Below, in pieces: positions 42,501 through 51,261 of a stretch of DNA of 64,000 nt. The notes under the pieces are model-generated. The model had not been told where the DNA came from, did no database searches, and was given only the letters and a program-made list of their open reading frames with translations. The DNA is from Pseudomonas sp. FEN (GTDB lineage: Bacteria > Pseudomonadota > Gammaproteobacteria > Pseudomonadales > Pseudomonadaceae). Position 1 is the first letter of the stretch; each line of letters starts with the position of its first letter. The position numbers were made by a program, and so were the translations under genes. Location: the NCBI RefSeq assembly GCF_904067045.1, contig NZ_CAJFDC010000007.1:310001-374000 (forward strand), written 5' to 3'.

Positions 42501-44042
42501 CTAGTCCGCCAGCTTCGCCGCCAACGCCTTGACCCGCGCCAAGTCGCCCTTGGCCACCTTGGTCACGCCCGCGCCGTACTCCGGATCCGCCTTGTAGAGG
42601 AACGACAGCATGATGTGCTTGCTCTCGTCGTCGGTGTCCGCCAGGGAGCCGCCGAAGTTCTCGATCAGGTCCTGTTTTTCCTTCTGGCTGTAGGAGCGGT
42701 ACAGGTCACCGGCCTGCTTGAAGTTCTGCTCGCGCTGGATCTTCGCCTGCTGGGTACTGCCGGCCAGGGCCAACTGGCTGTAGCGGGCCGCCTGCGGTTC
42801 TTCGCGAGGCAACAAGCGGCTGGGCTGGTAGTTCACCCCGGTGCTGGTGTGCGCGCTGTTCATCGCCCCATCCTGGTTGCCATTGTTGACCGCAACTTTC
42901 GGCGCATTGATCGGCAATTGCAGGGCGTTCGGCCCCAGGCGATACATCTGGGTATCGGCATAGGAGAACACCCGACCTTGCAACAGGCGGTCCTCGGACG
43001 GTTCGATACCCGGCACCAGGTTGGCCGGCGCCATGGCCACCTGCTCGGTTTCCTGGAAGACATTGGCCGGATTGCGATCCAGGACCATCTGCCCGACCTT
43101 GCGCTCAGGCACGCCCGGCCAGATCTTGGTGGCGTCCAGTGGATCGAAGTCGAACTTGCCGAGCTCCTGCGGCGTCAGGACCTGGACATAGAGGTCCCAC
43201 TTCGGAAAGTCGCCCTTGTTGATATGCGTCACCAGGTCGTGAGTCATGTGGCTGTAATCCTTGCCCTGGACCTCGACGACCGCCTTGGGATCGAGGTTGC
43301 GGATCCCCTGCAGGCTCTTCCAGTGGAACTTGACGTAGTGCACCTCGCCCTTGGCATTGATCAATTTGTAGGCATGTACGCCATTGCCATCCATCTCCCG
43401 GTAACTGGCCGGCGTGCCGGAGTCCGAGTACAGCTCGGTCAGGGTCCGGGTGGCTTCGGGCACATGGGAGAAGAAGTCGAAACGCCGGGAGTCGTCATCG
43501 AGATTGGTTCGCGGATCGGGCTTGAAGGCATGCACCATGTCCGGGAACTTGATGGCATCGCGAATGAAGAAGGTCGGGAAGTTGTTGCCCACCAGGTCCC
43601 AGTTGCCATCGCTGGTGTAGAACTTGGTGGCAAACCCGCGCGGATCGCGCAAGGTCTCGGGCGAGTGGTTACCGTGGACCACCGCCGAGAAACGCACGAA
43701 CACCGGCGTGGCGCTGCCGGCGGCAAACACCTTGGCCTTGCTCAGGTCGCTCAGGTCATTGGTGACGGTAAAGGTGCCGTGGGCACCGGTACCACGCGCA
43801 TGCACGACGCGCTCCGGAATGCGCTCGCGGTCGAAACGCTGGAGTTTCTGGATCAGTTGCACGTCCTGCAGTAACACCGGCCCGCTGCTACCGGCGGTCT
43901 GTGAGTTCTGGTTATCGCCAACAGCCGCGCCATTGTCGCGGGTCAGCGTGGCGGCCTGGACGGACAGCGATAACAGGCTCGCGCTCAAGACGCACAGCAC
44001 ACGCCTCGAAGAAACGATCCCAAGGCTTGGAATGATGTTCAT
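42501..44042 (-). CDS. katB: Periplasmic catalase KatB
   Basis: This 513-residue clade-type haem catalase has a signal peptide (hydrophobic VLCVLSASLLSLSVQA, cleavage near residue 30), so it acts in the periplasm. The catalytic His is in RVVHARGTGAHG, the Asn is in DLVGNNFPTFFIRD, and the proximal haem tyrosine motif reads RVFSYADTQMYRLGPN. The RFSAVVHGNHSPETLRDPRG block is typical. In P. aeruginosa KatB is induced by peroxide through OxyR; no convincing OxyR site was seen here. It is followed by ankB. Confidence 0.95.
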   Translation of the reverse strand: MNIIPSLGIVSSRRVLCVLSASLLSLSVQAATLTRDNGAAVGDNQNSQTAGSSGPVLLQDVQLIQKLQRFDRERIPERVVHARGTGAHGTFTVTNDLSDLSKAKVFAAGSATPVFVRFSAVVHGNHSPETLRDPRGFATKFYTSDGNWDLVGNNFPTFFIRDAIKFPDMVHAFKPDPRTNLDDDSRRFDFFSHVPEATRTLTELYSDSGTPASYREMDGNGVHAYKLINAKGEVHYVKFHWKSLQGIRNLDPKAVVEVQGKDYSHMTHDLVTHINKGDFPKWDLYVQVLTPQELGKFDFDPLDATKIWPGVPERKVGQMVLDRNPANVFQETEQVAMAPANLVPGIEPSEDRLLQGRVFSYADTQMYRLGPNALQLPINAPKVAVNNGNQDGAMNSAHTSTGVNYQPSRLLPREEPQAARYSQLALAGSTQQAKIQREQNFKQAGDLYRSYSQKEKQDLIENFGGSLADTDDESKHIMLSFLYKADPEYGAGVTKVAKGDLARVKALAAKLAD

Positions 44043-44327
44043 GTCTTACTCCTCTGGTCTTTGTAGAGCGCATTCCGCTGCGCTCACCAGAGGCTAGTGA
44101 CTCAAGCCCGGTTCTCTAAATAGAAAAGACTGAAGAGGTCGATTGAGAAAATAGACGAGCCATCCTCCGCCAAGGCGCGTATTCCGCGCGATTGCTGGCA
44201 CTTTGCAAACTTTTCGGCGGGCGACCGGTCGATTACCACAAGCGCAGCCGACCCCGCGCGTACAGCAAGATGCTCGCGGCTCCATTACACTGCGCTCACT
44301 CCACTCATCTGTAACAAGGAATAACCT

Positions 44328-44741
44328 ATGAGCGTGCTCAGTGAGTTCAAGGCCTTCGCGGTCAAGGGCAATGTGGTCGACATGGCCGTTGGTATCATCA
44401 TCGGTGCCGCCTTCGGCAAGATCGTCTCGTCGTTTGTCGGCGATGTGGTGATGCCACCGATCGGGCTGCTCATCGGCGGGGTCGACTTCAGTGCCCTGGC
44501 CATTACCTTGAAAGCCGCCGACGGCAATGTGCCTGCCGTGGTCCTGGCCTATGGCAAATTCATTCAGAGCTGCATCGACTTCCTGATCGTGGCCTTTGCC
44601 ATTTTCATGGGGGTCAAGGCCATCAACCGGCTCAAGCGCGAAGAAGCGGCCGCCCCTAGCCTGCCGCCGGTGCCCAGCAAGGAAGAGGAACTGCTCGGCG
44701 AGATCCGCGACCTGCTCAAGGCGCAGTCGAACAAGCCCTGA
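44328..44741 (+). CDS. mscL: Large-conductance mechanosensitive channel
   Basis: MscL is a homopentameric channel that opens under membrane tension to relieve osmotic downshock. The 137-residue protein has TM1 ([21 protein letters not shown], residues 15-40), a periplasmic loop, TM2 ([19 protein letters not shown]) and a charged C-terminal helix ending [12 protein letters not shown]. An AAGGAATAA ribosome binding site precedes the ATG. It is divergent from katB and is followed by a composite REP element. Confidence 0.97.
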   Translation: MSVLSEFKAFAVKGNVVDMAVGIIIGAAFGKIVSSFVGDVVMPPIGLLIGGVDFSALAITLKAADGNVPAVVLAYGKFIQSCIDFLIVAFAIFMGVKAINRLKREEAAAPSLPPVPSKEEELLGEIRDLLKAQSNKP

Positions 44742-44760
44742 GCGAACAAACGCGAGCCCT

Positions 44761-44871
44761 TGTAGGAGCCAGCTTGCTGGCGATGGACGTTAACGATAAC
44801 GCGGCAAGCCTGGTGCCACGCGGTGTCTGGACTGCCATCGCCAGCAAGCTGGCCCCTGCAGGTTTCCAGGC
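44761..44871. repeat. Composite REP/BIME element with AACGATAACGC core (copy 2)
   Basis: TGTAGGAGCCAGCTTGCTGGCGATGG is inverted against CCATCGCCAGCAAGCTGGC. The spacer has AACGATAACGC at 44792-44802 and continues GG....CCTG.T.CC..GCGG.G.CTGGAC in register with copy 1 at 5190. Confidence 0.8.
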
Positions 44872-44931
44872 ATTCACAAACCCGCCTGTCAAAGTTTCCG
44901 CGCGTTTGCACAACCGCGCCCAGTGTTGCCT

Positions 44932-45708
44932 CTACCAGTAATTCTCCACCGCCACCTGCCCGGGACGACGACTCAGGCTGAGCTGCAGCCCCCGCTGCTT
45001 GAGCAGCGCGCGGGTGTCATCGATCATCTGCGGATTGCCGCAAATCATCACCCGCGAATGCTCGGGTGTCAGCGTCACGCCCGCCAAGCGCTCCAGCTCG
45101 CCGTTCGCGATCAAGTGGGTAATGCGCCCGTTCAACATACCCGGGCCCTGCTCGCGGGTGAGCGTCGCAATGAAGTGCAACTTATGGGCGTGCTCGACCA
45201 GGTAATCCCGCTCGCCCAGGCCGGCGATCAGCTCCCGATAGGCCAACTCACAGGCGTGCCGGGCACTGTAGATCAGAATGATCCGCTCAAAGCGCTCCCA
45301 CGCCTCGAAATCCTGCAGGATCGACAGGAACGGCGCCACACCGGTGCCAGTAGCCAGCAACCAGAGGTCACGCCCACCGACGAAACGGTCCAGGGTCAGG
45401 TAGCCGAACGCCTGCCGATCGACCAGCAACCCATCGCCCTTGCGCAGACGACTCAACTCGCTGGTGAATTCGCCGTCAGGCACTACGATGGAAAAGAACT
45501 CGAGGAACTCGTCATGGGGTGAGGACACCATCGAATAGGCGCGCCACACAATACCGCCATCGGCTTTACTCACCCCAAGACGGGCGAACTGGCCGGCACG
45601 AAAACGAAACCCGGCATCACGGCTGGCACGCAAGGTGAACAGACTGGGCGTCAAGGGCTGGACATCGAGCAGGGCCTGGCGGGTGAACTTCTCGGCGCTG
45701 GCAGTCAT
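44932..45708 (-). CDS. fpr: Ferredoxin/flavodoxin-NADP+ reductase
   Basis: This is a 258-residue FAD enzyme exchanging electrons between NADPH and ferredoxin or flavodoxin. The flavin-binding motif RAYSMVSSP is near residue 50. The NADP domain shows LLATGTGVAPFLSIL, IYSARHACELAYR and MICGNPQMIDD, and the C-terminus is VENYW. The start MTASAEKFTRQ gives family length; the upstream extension is AT-rich and not conserved. By position next to mscL it appears to be the second Pseudomonas Fpr (FprB-type) rather than the FinR-linked one; that assignment is tentative. Confidence 0.9.
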   Translation of the reverse strand: MTASAEKFTRQALLDVQPLTPSLFTLRASRDAGFRFRAGQFARLGVSKADGGIVWRAYSMVSSPHDEFLEFFSIVVPDGEFTSELSRLRKGDGLLVDRQAFGYLTLDRFVGGRDLWLLATGTGVAPFLSILQDFEAWERFERIILIYSARHACELAYRELIAGLGERDYLVEHAHKLHFIATLTREQGPGMLNGRITHLIANGELERLAGVTLTPEHSRVMICGNPQMIDDTRALLKQRGLQLSLSRRPGQVAVENYW

Positions 45709-46127
45709 GGTGCTCTCCGTGAGGTAGTGAACCACAGTGTCGCGCAAAGGAGACGAGAGAAACACCGGTACTTTGTAGTGGTATAAGAATTCAAAAAAAT
45801 TGTACATATAAAAAATGTACGTACACACACCCCTGAAAACAACAACTTATATAGGGATATACAGTCTGCACTCAGAGCATACTCACAACTGGATATTTTC
45901 GTGGCACCAGAAAAGACTTCTCTCGCCTCAGCAGACACCAGGAGAGCAACATCAGCAATAATAGCAAAACGCCCCCAAATTAAAGCACACCGCGCGATAA
46001 CTGCGGATGTTTAAAGACAATAAAAATATCACCATTCCTCCAAAAAACATCGGCTCTCAATGCAGTTTTTTCCTACACTACCTCCGTCACCTTCGACTGT
46101 TACACGCAATCACGGAAGGGCACTTCA
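45709..46127. other. AT-rich divergent region between fpr and the LuxR-type gene
   Basis: These 419 nt are strikingly AT-rich for this genome, especially 45770-45890 and 45950-46080. No gene is supported. An inverted repeat lies at 45802-45820. Promoters for both flanking genes are expected here; no lux-box-like 20-mer was found. Confidence 0.65.
45802..45820. promoter_or_regulatory. Inverted repeat upstream of fpr
   Basis: GTACAT and ATGTAC are separated by 7 nt (ATAAAAA), about 95 nt before the fpr start codon. It may be an operator for a regulator of fpr or of the divergent LuxR-type gene. Confidence 0.4.
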
Positions 46128-46841
46128 ATGGAGAACTGGCAGGATAATCAACTGCATCAGCTCATGAGTGAAAAAGAAGAACAGGCAATCTTCAACGCAG
46201 TTTTCAATCTGGCCATGCAAATAGGTTTCACCTACGCGTCATTCAGAATAACCACACTACTGGGATGCCATCAAACAAATAGCACACACTTCAACAACTA
46301 CCCAAACGCATGGAACAGATGCTATCAGCGCAACAACTACCTATCGATCGACCCGTTGGTTTTCCATTGTCATCGCTCGGTGTTCCCGATCCTCTGGTCT
46401 GCGGAGGTCTTTCAATCCACTCCGATGCTATGGAGAGACATGCAAGAGCATGGACTGAGACAGGGTTGTTCCCAGTCCGTCCATGACGTTCGCGGCATCG
46501 TCAGTACCTTGAGCCTGGCGCGCAATTCGGTTCCGATTACCACCGATGAGTTCTACAGCAAGGCCGGGCAAGTCCTCTGGCTGTGCAACTGGCTGCATTC
46601 AGCGCTGGCAGACAAGCTGCTGCCGACCCAGCGGTCGGACAACAGCTACCCGCTGTCGCCGCGCGAGACCGAGATCATGAAATGGACCGCGGAAGGCAAG
46701 ACCGCCTCCGAAATCGCCGACATTCTTCACCTGACGACGCGTACCGTGGGCTTTCACATGAGCACCATCATGAGAAAGTTCGGGGTCAACAACAAAGCCT
46801 CCGCGGTCTTGTGCGCGGCAAAATCAGGATTGCTTTTCTGA
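46128..46841 (+). CDS. ppoR: Orphan LuxR-family AHL receptor (PpoR-like)
   Basis: This 237-residue regulator has an N-terminal autoinducer-binding domain and a C-terminal LuxR HTH (from about residue 172, LSPRETEIMKWTAEGKTAS). All six residues conserved in AHL receptors are present: Trp62, Tyr66, Asp75, Pro76, Trp90 and Gly113. No luxI gene lies nearby, so it is a LuxR solo. Its place beside fpr and mscL matches PpoR of P. putida. A GGAAGGG ribosome binding site precedes the ATG. The 5' half has lower GC than its neighbours. Confidence 0.83.
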   Translation: MENWQDNQLHQLMSEKEEQAIFNAVFNLAMQIGFTYASFRITTLLGCHQTNSTHFNNYPNAWNRCYQRNNYLSIDPLVFHCHRSVFPILWSAEVFQSTPMLWRDMQEHGLRQGCSQSVHDVRGIVSTLSLARNSVPITTDEFYSKAGQVLWLCNWLHSALADKLLPTQRSDNSYPLSPRETEIMKWTAEGKTASEIADILHLTTRTVGFHMSTIMRKFGVNNKASAVLCAAKSGLLF

Positions 46842-46985
46842 ACGAGCAAGGAGCGACACGGCAGAGGGATCTGCCATCAGAAGAGCAGGCAATCTGCGGC
46901 AAACCCACGTAAAATCCAGCGATCTCCTTTCCCGCTTGTCCTGTCCCTGCATGGACGGGGCAACATCGACGCGCCCGAGCCCTCC

Positions 46986-48110
46986 ATGCCCCTGCTAGAA
47001 AGCCCGTTTGCCCGACTCGACCTGATCCGCCAACCCGAACAACAGAACGAGCCCCTGCAAGCCTTCGATGCCGCGGATGAGTACCTGCTCGCGCATCTTG
47101 CGCAGCAGGGCGTCTTGGCCGAGACCCGCGTGCTGGTGCTCAACGACAGCTTCGGTGCCCTGGCCAGCAGCCTGGCCGGGCATGTCCGGGTGACCAGCAG
47201 CGGTGACTCGTTCCTCGCCGCCCTGGCCCTGGAAAAGAACCTGGCGCGCAACGACCTGGCCTTCGACGCGGTGCCCCACGTCCCCGCCAGTGACGCCTGG
47301 ACCGGGCCGTTCGAGCGGGTATTGATCCGAGTCCCGAAGACCCTCGCCTTGCTGGAAGAACAGCTGATTCGCCTGCAAGGTCATCTGGCACCGGGTGCCC
47401 AAGTGGTCGCCGGAGCGATGATCAAGCACCTGCCCAGGGCCGCCGGCGATCTACTGGAGCGTTATATCGGCCCGGTGCAGGCATCCCTGGCGCTGAAAAA
47501 GGCTCGCCTGCTGATCGCCACGCCCGAGGTCCGGGAGCCGGCCGTGTCGCCTTACCCGACGCGCTACAGGCTCGACGCACCGGCCATCGAGCTGCTCAAC
47601 CATGCCAATGTGTTCTGCCGCGAAGGCCTGGACATCGGCACCCGGGCGTTCCTCCCGCATCTGCCGGGTAACCTGGGCAGCGCGCGGATCGCCGACCTGG
47701 GCTGCGGCAACGGCGTACTGGCCATCGCCAGCGCCCTGCAAAATCCCCAGGCCCACTACACGCTGGTGGACGAATCGTTCATGGCGGTGCAGTCGGCGCG
47801 GGAAAACTGGCGGGCGGCGCTGGGCGAGCGCGAGGCGGTGATCCGGGCGGGTGACGGCCTGGCCGGACAGGCAGCGCAATCGCTGGATGTGGTGTTGTGC
47901 AACCCACCCTTTCACCAGCAGCAGGTGGTCGGCGATTTTCTCGCCTGGCGGATGTTCCAACAGGCCCGTGAAGCGTTGGTGGTGGGCGGTGCGTTGTACA
48001 TCGTCGGCAACCGCCACCTGGGTTATCACAGCAAGCTGGCGCGGTTGTTCCGCGGTGTCGAACAAGTGGCGGCCACGCCCAAGTTCGCGATTCTCAAGGC
48101 GCGCAAATAA
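46986..48110 (+). CDS. rlmG: 23S rRNA (guanine-N2)-methyltransferase RlmG
   Basis: RlmG methylates N2 of G1835 in 23S rRNA. The 374-residue protein has a degenerate N-terminal methyltransferase-like domain (residues 1-185) and a catalytic C-terminal domain. The SAM motif is IADLGCGNGVLAIA (about residue 236) and the amino-methyltransferase motif is NPPF (in VVLCNPPFHQQQ). The start ATG at 46986 matches the family. It is 144 nt after the LuxR-type gene and is followed by a REP cluster. Confidence 0.93.
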   Translation: MPLLESPFARLDLIRQPEQQNEPLQAFDAADEYLLAHLAQQGVLAETRVLVLNDSFGALASSLAGHVRVTSSGDSFLAALALEKNLARNDLAFDAVPHVPASDAWTGPFERVLIRVPKTLALLEEQLIRLQGHLAPGAQVVAGAMIKHLPRAAGDLLERYIGPVQASLALKKARLLIATPEVREPAVSPYPTRYRLDAPAIELLNHANVFCREGLDIGTRAFLPHLPGNLGSARIADLGCGNGVLAIASALQNPQAHYTLVDESFMAVQSARENWRAALGEREAVIRAGDGLAGQAAQSLDVVLCNPPFHQQQVVGDFLAWRMFQQAREALVVGGALYIVGNRHLGYHSKLARLFRGVEQVAATPKFAILKARK

Positions 48111-48143
48111 CCGCAACCCACCGAACTCTGGCGCCGTACCAAA

Positions 48144-48222
48144 TGTGGGAGCGGAGCTTGTGTGGGAGCGGAGCTTTTGGCGTCCTGGAGGGCCTCTTCG
48201 CGGGCAAGCTCCGCTCCCACAA
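48144..48222. repeat. REP cluster with a partially duplicated left arm
   Basis: TGTGGGAGCGGAGCTT occurs twice in direct orientation (48144 and 48160) and is inverted against AAGCTCCGCTCCCACA ending at 48222. It lies between converging rlmG and the cio operon. Confidence 0.8.
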
Positions 48223-48223
48223 G

Positions 48224-48391
48224 CTAGTGAGTGGTCAACCCGGCGGCATTCATGAACAGCCGCATCAGGCTGGCCACCACGAACAGCGCCAGCACGCTTC
48301 CCGTCCAGATAATCACCAGCCAGCCAATACGTTGCCAGAGCGGTTTCTTCTCAGCCGCTTCGATGTCCTGCAATGAAGGTTTGCCTGTCAT
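48224..48391 (-). CDS. DUF2474 small membrane protein (CydX-like partner)
   Basis: This 55-residue protein has one transmembrane helix. It reads MTGKPSLQDIEAAEKKP, then the DUF2474 core WQRIGWLVIIWTGSVLALF and a short MRLFMNAAG tail. DUF2474 genes sit downstream of cyanide-insensitive bd oxidase genes and are probably small accessory subunits like CydX. It lies about 90 nt after cioB, with GAGGAC as ribosome binding site. Its short length makes it easy to miss. Confidence 0.85.
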   Translation of the reverse strand: MTGKPSLQDIEAAEKKPLWQRIGWLVIIWTGSVLALFVVASLMRLFMNAAGLTTH

Positions 48392-48480
48392 GAGCCCAGT
48401 CCTCGTCGTTCAAACACGATGGCGCTACAAAGCACGCCATCGTCAGCCAGCCCGCTCCGGCTAGGAGCGGGCGCAACGTC

Positions 48481-49488
48481 CTAGTGATAGCCATCCTCGT
48501 GGGTCACCTTGCCGCGGAACACGTAGTAGCTCCAGAAGGTGTAGCCCAGGATGAACGGGATGATGAACAAGGTGCCCACCAGCATGAAGCCCTGGCTTTG
48601 CGGCGGTGCGGCGGCGTCCCAGATCGAGATCGACGGCGGCACGATATGCGGCCACAAGCTGATGCCCAAGCCGCTGTAGCCGAGGAAGATCAGCGCCAGG
48701 GTCAGCAGGAACGGTGTGTAGTGGGCATTGCGCGCCACCGCCCGGAGCAAACCGTACAACGTCACCAGCACCAGAATCGGCACCGGCAGGAACCAGAACA
48801 GGTTCGGCAGGGTAAACCAGCGCGCGGCGATCTCGGCGTGGGTCAGCGGCGTCCAGATACTGACCACCCCGATCACCGCCAACACCACATAGGCCAAGGG
48901 CCGCGCCAGGTCATGCATCTGCGCCTGCAACTTGCCCTCGGTCTTCATGATCAGCCAGGTGCAGCCAAGCAAGGCATAGGCCACCACCAGCGCCACGCCG
49001 CAGAACAGCGTAAATGGGCTCAGCCAGTCCAGCGAGCCCCCGGCGAACTGGCGGTTGAGCACTGGAATGCCATCGATGAAAGCCCCCAGCGCCACGCCCT
49101 GGAAGAAGGTCGCGGTCAGCGAGCCACCGATAAACGCCTTGTCCCAGATATGGCGCTTATGCGCCTTGGCCTTGAAGCGGAACTCGAAGGCCACGCCACG
49201 GAAAATCAGGCCGACCAGCATCAACACCAGGGGCAGGTAGAGCGCCGACAGCACCACCGAATAGGCCAGCGGAAACGCGCCGAACAAGGCCGCGCCACCG
49301 AGTACCAGCCAGGTCTCGTTACCGTCCCAGACCGGCGCGACGGTGTTCATCATCACGTCGCGGTCGCGTTCACCCTTGACGAAGGGGAAGAGAATGCCGA
49401 TCCCCAGGTCGAAACCATCCATGACCACATACATCATGATGCCGAAGATGATGATCACGGCCCAGATCAGCGGAAGATCAATACCCAT
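48481..49488 (-). CDS. cioB: Cyanide-insensitive quinol oxidase subunit II
   Basis: CioB is the CydB-like subunit of the bd-type cyanide-insensitive ubiquinol oxidase. The 335-residue protein has about eight transmembrane helices. It begins MGIDLPLIWAVIIIFGIMMYVVMDGFDLG, with the typical GFDLGIGILFPF and NTVAPVWDGNETWLVL motifs. It starts 4 nt after the cioA stop region and is co-transcribed with cioA and the DUF2474 gene. Confidence 0.95.
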   Translation of the reverse strand: MGIDLPLIWAVIIIFGIMMYVVMDGFDLGIGILFPFVKGERDRDVMMNTVAPVWDGNETWLVLGGAALFGAFPLAYSVVLSALYLPLVLMLVGLIFRGVAFEFRFKAKAHKRHIWDKAFIGGSLTATFFQGVALGAFIDGIPVLNRQFAGGSLDWLSPFTLFCGVALVVAYALLGCTWLIMKTEGKLQAQMHDLARPLAYVVLAVIGVVSIWTPLTHAEIAARWFTLPNLFWFLPVPILVLVTLYGLLRAVARNAHYTPFLLTLALIFLGYSGLGISLWPHIVPPSISIWDAAAPPQSQGFMLVGTLFIIPFILGYTFWSYYVFRGKVTHEDGYH

Positions 49489-49491
49489 GAC

Positions 49492-50925
49492 TCAGTTCCC
49501 CTTGTTCAGGTGGCGAGCGTCTTCGCCAGCATCATCGGCGGCGGAGAGCGGACGGGCCGGTGTCCGTTGCTGGCCGGGACCACCGTGGCTCGACTCGGCG
49601 CCTTCGTTGGTTTGCGGCCCTTTGCGCACCAGGCGCATCATGTAGCCCAGGCCGGCGCCGAACAGCGAGAAATACACCACGACGAACAGCGCCAGGGTGA
49701 TGCTCATTTGCACCAGCGTGTGCCCGGACGAGGCATCCGCCGTGCGCATCAGGCCGTAGACCACCCAGGGCTGACGACCGATTTCCGTGGTGAACCAGCC
49801 GGCCAGGATCGCGATCAGGCCCGAGGGTCCCATCCATAGCGCCAGATGCAGGAACAGGCGGTTGCTGTAGAGGCGCTCGCGCTTGCGCAGCCACAGGCTC
49901 CAGAGCCCGGTGAAGATCATCAGCAAACCCAGGCCGACCATGACCCGGAACGACCAGAACACGATGGTCGAATTCGGCCGGTCCGCGGCCGCGAACTCCT
50001 TGAGGGCCGGCACCTGTTTATCCAGGCTATGGGTCAGGATCAGGCTGCCCAGGTACGGAATCTCCACGGCGAAGCGGGTCTTCTCGGCCTTCATGTCCGG
50101 CAGGCCGAACAGAATCAGCGGGGTCGGCTCGTTGCCGACGTTTTCCCAATGCCCCTCGATGGCGGCGATTTTCGCCGGCTGGTGCTCGAGGGTGTTGAGA
50201 CCGTGGAAGTCACCGATGACCGCCTGGATCGGCGCCACGATCAACGCCATCCACATGGCCATCGAAAGCATGGTGCGGATCGCCGGATTATCGCGACCGC
50301 GCAACAGGTGCCAGGCCGCCGACGCGCCAACGAAGAACGCCGTCGCGACAAAGGCCGCCGTGGCCATGTGCATCAGCCGATAAGGGAACGACGGGTTGAA
50401 CACCACCGCCAGCCAGTCCACCGGGATCACCCGGCCGTCGATGATTTCGTAACCCTGGGGCGTCTGCATCCAGCTGTTGGAAGAAAGAATCCAGAAGGTC
50501 GAGACCAGCGTACCGATGGCCACCATCACCGTGGAGAAGAAATGCAGGCCTCGGCCGACGCGGTTCCAACCGAACAGCATGACGCCGAGGAAACCGGCTT
50601 CGAGGAAGAATGCCGTGAGCACTTCATAGGTCAACAGCGGGCCGGTGACCGCGCCGGCGAAGTCGGAGAAACGACTCCAGTTGGTCCCGAACTGATAGGC
50701 CATGACCAACCCGGAGACCACCCCCATGCCGAAGTTGACGGCAAAGATCTTCGACCAGAAGTGGTACAGATCACGGTAGGTATCGTTATGCGTCTTCAGC
50801 CACAAGCCTTCGAGTACCGCCAGGTAACTCGCCAGGCCGATGGTGATCGCCGGGAACAGGATATGGAACGAGATAGTGAACGCGAACTGGATTCGGGCGA
50901 GATCAAGTGCCTCCAAACCGAACAT
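49492..50925 (-). CDS. cioA: Cyanide-insensitive quinol oxidase subunit I
   Basis: CioA is the haem-carrying subunit of the bd-type oxidase, using ubiquinol to reduce oxygen. The 477-residue protein contains ARIQFAFTISFHILFPAITIG (haem-ligand His), GMGVVSGLVMAYQFGTNW and the RPWVVYG-like segment RQPWVVYGLMRTADA. The Q-loop is short, which is the CIO rather than the long E. coli CydA form. The start MFGLEALDLARIQ is conserved. The upstream region carries an ANR/FNR-type box. Confidence 0.95.
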   Translation of the reverse strand: MFGLEALDLARIQFAFTISFHILFPAITIGLASYLAVLEGLWLKTHNDTYRDLYHFWSKIFAVNFGMGVVSGLVMAYQFGTNWSRFSDFAGAVTGPLLTYEVLTAFFLEAGFLGVMLFGWNRVGRGLHFFSTVMVAIGTLVSTFWILSSNSWMQTPQGYEIIDGRVIPVDWLAVVFNPSFPYRLMHMATAAFVATAFFVGASAAWHLLRGRDNPAIRTMLSMAMWMALIVAPIQAVIGDFHGLNTLEHQPAKIAAIEGHWENVGNEPTPLILFGLPDMKAEKTRFAVEIPYLGSLILTHSLDKQVPALKEFAAADRPNSTIVFWSFRVMVGLGLLMIFTGLWSLWLRKRERLYSNRLFLHLALWMGPSGLIAILAGWFTTEIGRQPWVVYGLMRTADASSGHTLVQMSITLALFVVVYFSLFGAGLGYMMRLVRKGPQTNEGAESSHGGPGQQRTPARPLSAADDAGEDARHLNKGN

Positions 50926-51071
50926 AAGTCTTCCTCTGTCAGGTAATACCGGTTGCGGACCTGGAGGCCCGCACCACTGCCCCCACGGATATGGAGTGCG
51001 GCGAATTCGAATTCGTTCTTTCAAACCATCGCCACGCAGGGCTCCGGACCCAAGTCAGTGCCAGAAAGCAA

Positions 51072-51085
51072 TTGACCTGGATCAA
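51072..51085. promoter_or_regulatory. ANR/FNR-type box upstream of cioA
   Basis: TTGACCTGGATCAA matches 9 of 10 defined positions of TTGAT-N4-ATCAA. It is 147 nt before the cioA start codon and 177 nt before the divergent MFS gene. In P. aeruginosa cioAB is repressed by ANR at low oxygen, which fits. Confidence 0.65.
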
Positions 51086-51261
51086 TCAACGCTGAAAGAG
51101 TAGTCCCATTCCGACGACCGGGCGGCGTGGTCTTTTGCCGCGTGACAGGTTGTCTCAGGCGCAGATACCCCTCTGATCCGCAAGAAATCGGCACAGCTCG
51201 GCAACTTATTGTTACATCTAAATGATAACCTCTGCTTTTCCCTCGCCCGACCGAGCCCGTG

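Noticed and set aside
42154..42532. Several small frames in the katB-ankB gap
   Set aside because: They are translations of the tandem REP-containing repeat (recurring SVPALSRAS-like strings), not genes.
44118..44154. Possible OxyR site upstream of katB
   Set aside because: Tetranucleotides at 7-nt spacing appear, but in the wrong phase (CTAT first) relative to ATAG-N7-CTAT-N7-ATAG-N7-CTAT. Match quality in the correct phase is poor.
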